Below are positions 60,361 through 64,000 of a stretch of DNA of 64,000 nucleotides, piece after piece (the stretch's first letter is position 1; the number at the start of each line of letters is the position of its first letter). The position numbers and the translations under genes were made by a program. The notes beneath the pieces are model-generated. The model searched no databases and was not told where the DNA came from. It saw only the letters and a list, made by a program, of their open reading frames with translations. The stretch covers positions 22,363,345 through 22,427,344 of the forward strand of contig OX467089.1 in NCBI GenBank assembly GCA_950106755.1, given 5' to 3'. The stretch comes from Climacium dendroides (Eukaryota; Streptophyta; Bryopsida; Hypnales; Climaciaceae).

Positions 60361-61214
60361 CTATGGTTGGATTTTGAAAAAACATATTTTTTTAGTTTTC
60401 TTAGGTGAACATAGCAAAAATGGTAGTTCTAAGCGGTTTTTGATAGAAAACACCCTCAAGGCTTTAGGAATTAAATAAAAGTATGAATGAAAGTACACAT
60501 CATATGAATGAAAGTTGGAAAAAGGGTTGATTATTCTAACCAACTTATAATTCAAGATGCAAATTGCTCTACCAAGAAAAAACTTTAGAATCCTAGTTCT
60601 AAAAGAGTTAGCATTTACTATCTAGTATGCATTCCATGTCCAAGGCCTTGAACACCAGAATTTACTTCACGACTACAATAGTGTGCTTTTATAGCGACCC
60701 TTTTCTTTAAGCCGTCCCTATAAGAAGCTCTAAAATGGACAATAAGTGGTTTTGAAATGGATACATGATGGCCAATGAATGGATTGTCAATAATGTGATA
60801 TTGTTATAAGATTTGTCAAATATTGGTTCGTATTTTCACCAATGGATGGAATAAGAGTCAAGGTAGGTTCATTTCGAATTAAGTAGACACTAGACAAGTG
60901 AGAATCTAGGATTTAAAATGAGAATTGACAGCCCAACTGCCTTTTTACAAATGTGAAAGAATCTAGGGTTTATTAGTTTAATAACAATTACATTTTGAAA
61001 CCTTGAATATTGCTTTCTACAAGCTACATTGCTTATTTTTGGTAAAGCCATATCTTGTTTTACACTACATATGTGGATTTTGCAAGGCCTACAGACCTAC
61101 GATTAGAAATAGGTGCCTATAGCACAATTCTTTGAAAATCATAAGTACTTTGCAAAATTACTTTGCAAAAATATGAAACCTCTCATATTACATTCCACAT
61201 TAGTTTCTCTTTAA

Positions 61215-61484
61215 CCCTTAAACAACATTGAGAACATTTTCTAACCAATGAATGACAAAGAATCCTTCCATGCAGGATAGAAGTGCAACTATTCATCCTC
61301 CAAATTTTGTGGGAAAAGGGACCATCTTCTACAATAGCTTGTCTCCCAATGAGGGCTTTTGCATTTTTTTAAGCCAACAATTCACACATGTCTCCCAATG
61401 AGGGCTTTTGCATTTTTTTAAGCCAACAATTCACATAGTACCCAAACAAATGATTTCCACGGTGACCGAATCATCGTTTAAAGG
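61215..61484. mobile_element. piggyBac-like MITE, relative of 42217-42428
   Basis: Starts TTAA-CCCTTAAACAACATTG and ends at a decayed ATCGTTTAAAGG-TTGA. The shared interior GTGCAACTATTCATCCTC places it in the family of the nested element at 42217. A 49-bp internal tandem duplication (61341 and 61390, GTCTCCCAATGAGGGC) makes it longer. Confidence 0.7.
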
Positions 61485-61835
61485 TTGAGTGAAAATAAGG
61501 GAAAATACTTTTGTGCATCTAAAACCCATCTAAAAGGCCGACCAGCCCTTAAAGCGAAAAAACAGATGAAATTGAAGCGTGACGCAATCCATGAAAACGA
61601 CCAAAGCTGAGCAGAAACAGCAATAAAATTACAACCAAGTAAACAAATATACATGACTTGTACTCTAAATAAATGGGAGTTGAACTAGGAAGTCAACAAC
61701 TCAATCCCATAAGCTACGGTGATCACAAGCTACAGTGATAATAGTGGTCCGTCTCTCTGTGAATTGAAACCCCTAATCCCGAAACTTTACATTCTTAAAC
61801 TCTAATTCTCGGGTGATGCAAAGATAGGATTATAG

Positions 61836-64000
61836 CTAAGACTGAGAGGGAGATCGTCGTAGTCCTGGTCCTTGCAAGCTGCGTACCGCCACTCGCACCA
61901 CGCCCACTGCACTCAACTGCCTGGCATGAGCAACCAAACTGTCACCACGCATGGGGATCTCCCCCACGGTGTTGACATCCAGTTGCACTCCCACGTAGTA
62001 CGCGACCTTGCCGTTGGCGCCTCGCACCGGGGCAAGGTGTAAGTGGTTCCAGAATGGAGTGTTGTCCTTCCTGCACAAGAGGACGAACAAATTGCATTTG
62101 TTATCGGTCACATTTGTTGAGACTCAGAACGTGGGGTAGAGGAGGAATCGAAAGTATCCAACGTTTTCGTGATCAAGGTAGCTTGAAAGAGAACAACCTT
62201 TTGCATTAGTTTCGGACAATTCAACAAATTTTATGGCAGACTGATATCTAGGGAACAAATGAAGGCAAAAAGTACCGATGGGGACAAGTGCTGGAAGTTG
62301 AAATGCTGCAACACTTACCTGTAATTGAGAATTCGCACTGTGCAGGGCTTTTCTGCCTCAATGGCCTCACGGATCTGTGAGATAGAACACTGTAATCGAT
62401 GAATACTAGAGATTGAGCACAACACTTCAATTAAGCAAAACGGAAACCATAAAAAAACACAAGACGTCTAATGAAAATGGAGTATGTAACGGCAATTAAG
62501 ACCGCAAATTAGAATCTACTGAGTCACCAAGAGCTGTCAAGCGGCTAATTTGATTACGATGATTGTGGGTTCGATTGCCATTACCTAGTTTTCAACATAA
62601 TGCCAATTGCAAATGGAATATTTAAGTTTTAACCAGAAATCTGTTTCTTCCAAAATTCTTTTTTGGTAACTAATCCTCCGAAAGTCAACCACAGGATCTT
62701 GAAAATCGGGTAGTATTTGTCCTACACCTCTAACTCTTAGCCATGATTTCAAAGTAGGTAAGTATTTTGAAGTCTGAAAATTATAATTTATAACAAAGCT
62801 TCAGACTTCAAAATCCAGCACTGCGCTTTCATCTTGAAGTAGGATAAGCTTGTGCACTTAAATATCATATCTATTCTGTACAAAAATTCTCCAGTGGGTT
62901 GTAAGTACAACTAAGGTCAAGTGTCCAAAACCTCAGCCTCTTAGCCAACGAGGCAGTCAAATGAGCTTCAAAATCCTGCGTTGGTATTATAGACTAGATA
63001 ACTTTTGTGGCTCAATAAAGTTATTGGACATTGAATCTATAGTGAACATCCATATATAAGTTCTGGTTGATCAAAAGGCTCTCATACAACAGAAGGGTTA
63101 CATATGAAGAGAAATTACCTCCCGCACGGCATCAGGATCCGTGTCAGGGCCTTGCAAGAATCGGCAATTTCGACCTACGACTTCCTCGCGGCTGTAGCCT
63201 GAGCATTGGAACAACACTAGTCAACGTCATGTGTAAAACCACAGAAGGAAATAGAATTACAAACAGAAACGAGAACCACCTAAGACAATAGTCACAGAAT
63301 AGTCGCATTCAGTGGCACACAAGTCACCCCAAAAATTACAATACAGACCTGTGAGCTCGCAGAAGACATCGCTGGCATGGACGATGGGCATGTCTGGTAG
63401 GCTAGGATCGGCTCTACAAACGCATTGCACAAAAGGATGGTCAAATTCATAATCCAATCGATGCCAATTGAAACCCTAATTCAATGGAGACTTCAGTGAA
63501 ATGAGCACAACGAAGAGCTTACCATTCACAAGAAAACAATGCTGGTAGTAAGAACCCTGCAGGTATTTAGATTTCGCGTTTGAATAACTAGCATATGATC
63601 TTAGTGTGCAGTCCCTGGGTAGAGTGTAGCTTGGTGACATGGAGTTGAGTATTTTTGTTTCATTTTCTTTCCATTTTTCAGCTGCTAGTTTTTTCCAATA
63701 TATGCAATTTGAGCTTTTATCTGAATTCTACACGGATACACATGAATTGATGTTTTGAAAAATACGAAAGGAGATCGAATCAGCTATTCGGCCATCTCTC
63801 TGATGCAACCAAAATGTAACAAAAAGGATGTGCTTGTTGCTTACAAAACAAGGCTCTGTTGAATGCGAGTGAGCGACAGCATCAACGAGGAGCCCACGAC
63901 GCCGTTGGCAACGCAATCTGAGAGGGTCACGCATCGGTTTTGAACAAGCTCCCCTGCCACTCTACTCGACTGCGTGAGCTCGCCCGTCACTCTCTGCACT
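61836..64000 (-). CDS. PLP: PAS/LOV protein (PLP/LLP type), 3' part; runs off the window
   Basis: Blue-light receptor-type protein with an FMN-binding LOV domain. Exons within the window: 64000(partial)-63845, 63414-63350, 63198-63119, 62374-62319 and 62070-61836, all agreeing in phase. The order is GSSLMLSLTRIQQSLVLADP, SLPDMPIVHASDVFCELTGY, SREEVVGRNCRFLQGPDTDP, AVREIREAIEAEKPCTVRIL, NYRKDNTPFWNHLHLAPVRG and NGKVAYYVGVQLDVN. The Cys in GRNCRFLQ is the photoactive residue that forms the flavin adduct. The C terminus, RQLSAVGVVRVAVRSL, is typical of the plant PAS/LOV family and not of phototropins or ZTL/FKF1, because no kinase, F-box or kelch part follows. The N-terminal PAS domain and the start lie beyond 64000. 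Confidence 0.92.
62765..62815. repeat. Hairpin in PAS/LOV gene intron
   Basis: ATTTTGAAGTCTGAA and TTCAGACTTCAAAAT form a perfect 15-bp inverted repeat around a 21-nt AT-rich loop, within the intron between the third and fourth visible exons (62375-63118). Confidence 0.85.

Overview
This window is nuclear DNA from a green plant. It has spliced genes with GT-AG introns of roughly 100-1,100 bp, long AT-rich spacers full of small transposon remnants, and plant-specific proteins: a chlorophyll b reductase, a plant-type FPG with no zinc finger, a CNGC channel and a PAS/LOV protein. The gene set and the large number of small DNA transposons suggest a non-seed plant such as a moss or liverwort, but the sequence alone does not settle this.

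Layout. 829-6090 (minus strand) and 40850-45610 (plus strand) are two arms of an inverted segmental duplication. Each carries an intact two-exon gene encoding a TIR domain fused to an HSP70/HSPA12-like actin-fold ATPase, preceded by a long spliced 5' leader. Between the arms lie four unrelated housekeeping genes: NYC1 (10263-14142, minus), ERH (16080-17307, minus), HAT1 (20255-24539, plus) and FPG1 (30955-35121, plus). An orphan third copy of the TIR-gene leader sits at about 28600-29625. Right of the duplication come a repeat-rich desert (45.6-50.0 kb), a complete eight-exon CNGC gene (50028-56732, minus), a second desert (57.7-61.8 kb) and the 3' half of a PAS/LOV photoreceptor gene (61836 to the window end, minus).

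How the genes relate. The housekeeping genes have no obvious common pathway. The most interesting unit is the TIR-HSPA12-like pair. It joins a TIR with the catalytic glutamate in place to a degenerate HSP70-type nucleotide-binding fold, in two diverging intact copies. This is the architecture expected of an immune-type sensor/effector, although function is inference. An ERH-derived pseudogene, a dead Tc1/mariner transposase split by a minisatellite, TTAA-flanked piggyBac-like MITEs and a second MITE family with 4-bp target duplications fill the spacers. One MITE is nested inside another, and the paralogous arm preserves an empty site for a third insertion, which confirms its ends.

Exon boundaries were worked out by hand from open frames, splice consensus, phase agreement and remembered family conservation. 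They are not supported by transcripts.
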